Part shown: positions 42,736 through 43,215 of the stretch, piece after piece
Layout of the letters: the number at the start of each line of letters is the position of its first letter
Numbering within the stretch: the stretch's first letter is position 1
Origin: JAVVEW01 sp032251045
GTDB taxonomy: Bacteria > Pseudomonadota > Gammaproteobacteria > Methylococcales > Methylomonadaceae
Length of the DNA: 43,215 nucleotides
Direction: 5' to 3'
Assembly (NCBI GenBank): GCA_032251045.1
Contig: JAVVEW010000014.1
Span: forward strand, 1-43,215
Notes under the pieces: model-generated
Databases searched by the model: none
What the model saw: the letters and a program-made list of their open reading frames with translations, nothing else
Told to the model about the DNA's origin: nothing
Program-made: the position numbers and the translations under genes

Positions 42736-42809
42736 AGATTCTGCTTACCTGGCCTACACCCAACCGTCAGCCGCCGTTGCGAGCGATGGTGAGCGATGCG
42801 CCATTGTAG

Positions 42810-43021
42810 TCACCCCGCGCCATCGTTCAAGGTATCTAGCTCGGCGACGATGACATTGTTGTCCAGCACCACAGCGCTGCCCCTTCTGCGGTGTTGTCGA
42901 TTTGCACCGCGTAGTTGATACTGGAAACCCAGGCATACAGCACCGAGGCATAATAGCCTTCGGCATCGGGCAGGTCGTTGTGGGTGACGTTGCGCCAGGG
43001 AACACCGGCAAATAAGGTGTA
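42810..43021 (-). pseudogene. remnant of PD-(D/E)XK nuclease-superfamily / AAA-ATPase-like gene
   Basis: On the minus strand, after an in-frame TGA at 43022-43024, the codons read YTLFAGVPWRN, then HNDLPDAEGYYASVLYAW, which I recognise as the middle of the PD-(D/E)XK nuclease superfamily domain found behind AAA-ATPase-like regions in many bacteria. The frame is then lost; a neighbouring frame continues with SAVVLDNNVIVAELD to a stop at 42810-42812. That stretch aligns with the position where GR-I/V-D and ExK catalytic residues should be, and they are missing. It has no start and is not functional as read. Confidence 0.55.
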
Positions 43022-43095
43022 TCAACAGGAGTCTAATCGATTATGACACTCATCGCAGATCAACTACGGCTGAAGTGCAAAAGCTATCAGTCAAT

Positions 43096-43215
43096 CTATC
43101 CAGGTTGCTCAACCTCGAACCCCACCAGATTACGCGCTTCCTTGCTGAACTCGATGCCAATCAGGTGAATTGGCTGGTTGCGTGCTTGATACTTGTCGGC
43201 ATAATGCTTAAGCCT
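43096..43215 (-). CDS. C-terminus of PD-(D/E)XK nuclease-superfamily protein, partial
   Basis: The minus strand is open from the window edge to a TAG at 43096-43098, giving 39 residues that include the blocks YADKYQARNQPIHLIGIEFS and KEARNLVGFEVE, the characteristic end of PD-(D/E)XK nuclease-superfamily proteins fused to AAA-ATPase-like domains. The 5' part lies beyond the right edge, so it may be an intact gene or another remnant. Because a central piece of the same family lies just downstream, the locus probably held two tandem copies. The function of this family is not settled. Confidence 0.6.
   Translation of the reverse strand, partial: RLKHYADKYQARNQPIHLIGIEFSKEARNLVGFEVEQPG

Overview
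The window reads as a chromosomal segment of a gammaproteobacterium, most likely a type I (Methylococcales) methanotroph. The gammaproteobacterial signal comes from the bamD/rluD/pgeF, clpS-clpA/infA, ygfZ/ygfX, lptF-lptG and pdxA-rsmA neighbourhoods. The methylotroph signal comes from two adjacent genes for NAD(P)-dependent methylene-tetrahydromethanopterin dehydrogenase (MtdB type), an enzyme of the H4MPT formaldehyde-oxidation pathway, and from a complete glycogen synthesis set, which such methanotrophs typically carry. The host assignment is inference, because no 16S rRNA or methane monooxygenase gene is present.

Layout, left to right. 1-2823: 3' part of a large FAD/Fe-S oxidoreductase. 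2824-5136: two mtdB paralogues separated by a structured spacer. 5221-9513, minus strand: hupE/ureJ-like gene, glgA, glgB. 9677-15294, plus strand: glgC, malQ, an ABC exporter and a PHP-domain nuclease gene. 15464-20692, minus strand: panD, lptG, lptF, a ZIP metal transporter, pgeF, rluD. 21324-22163: bamD. 22254-22715, minus: EVE-domain gene. 23075-25881, plus: a degenerate-GTPase membrane protein, a small multi-pass membrane protein, argB. 25858-28268, minus: a DUF4124 coiled-coil protein, yggT, proC. 28481-30171, plus: a spore-photoproduct-lyase-like radical SAM gene translationally coupled to a short-chain dehydrogenase. 30168-32914, minus: ctaA, an HDOD gene, ygfZ. 33103-33899, plus: ygfX-like gene and infA. 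33904-36544, minus: clpA and clpS. 36921-42731, plus: prfC, an ArnT-like glycosyltransferase, a PAP2 phosphatase, pdxA, rsmA and a small membrane protein. 42810-43215, minus: two remnants of PD-(D/E)XK nuclease-superfamily genes.

Most of this is housekeeping or central metabolism: C1 oxidation, carbon storage, LPS export, outer-membrane assembly, ribosome maturation, cofactor and amino-acid synthesis, and proteolysis. ATGA-type 4-bp overlaps show translational coupling at ABC exporter/PHP, lptF/lptG, pgeF/ZIP, proC/yggT, radical SAM/SDR, PAP2/pdxA and pdxA/rsmA. No rRNA, tRNA, CRISPR array, intact insertion sequence or prophage was seen.

The best candidates for something undescribed are the membrane-anchored pseudo-GTPase with its small membrane partner upstream of argB, and the SPL-like radical SAM/SDR pair, which keeps a cysteine where spore photoproduct lyase has its catalytic one. 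Other points of interest are the paired mtdB genes with perfect stem-loops around them, a nearly identical 26/27-bp sequence in two convergent intergenic gaps, a ctaA product with Asn in place of one expected haem-ligand His, and the decayed nuclease genes at the right edge. All promoter, hairpin and motif statements were read by eye; no searches were run.
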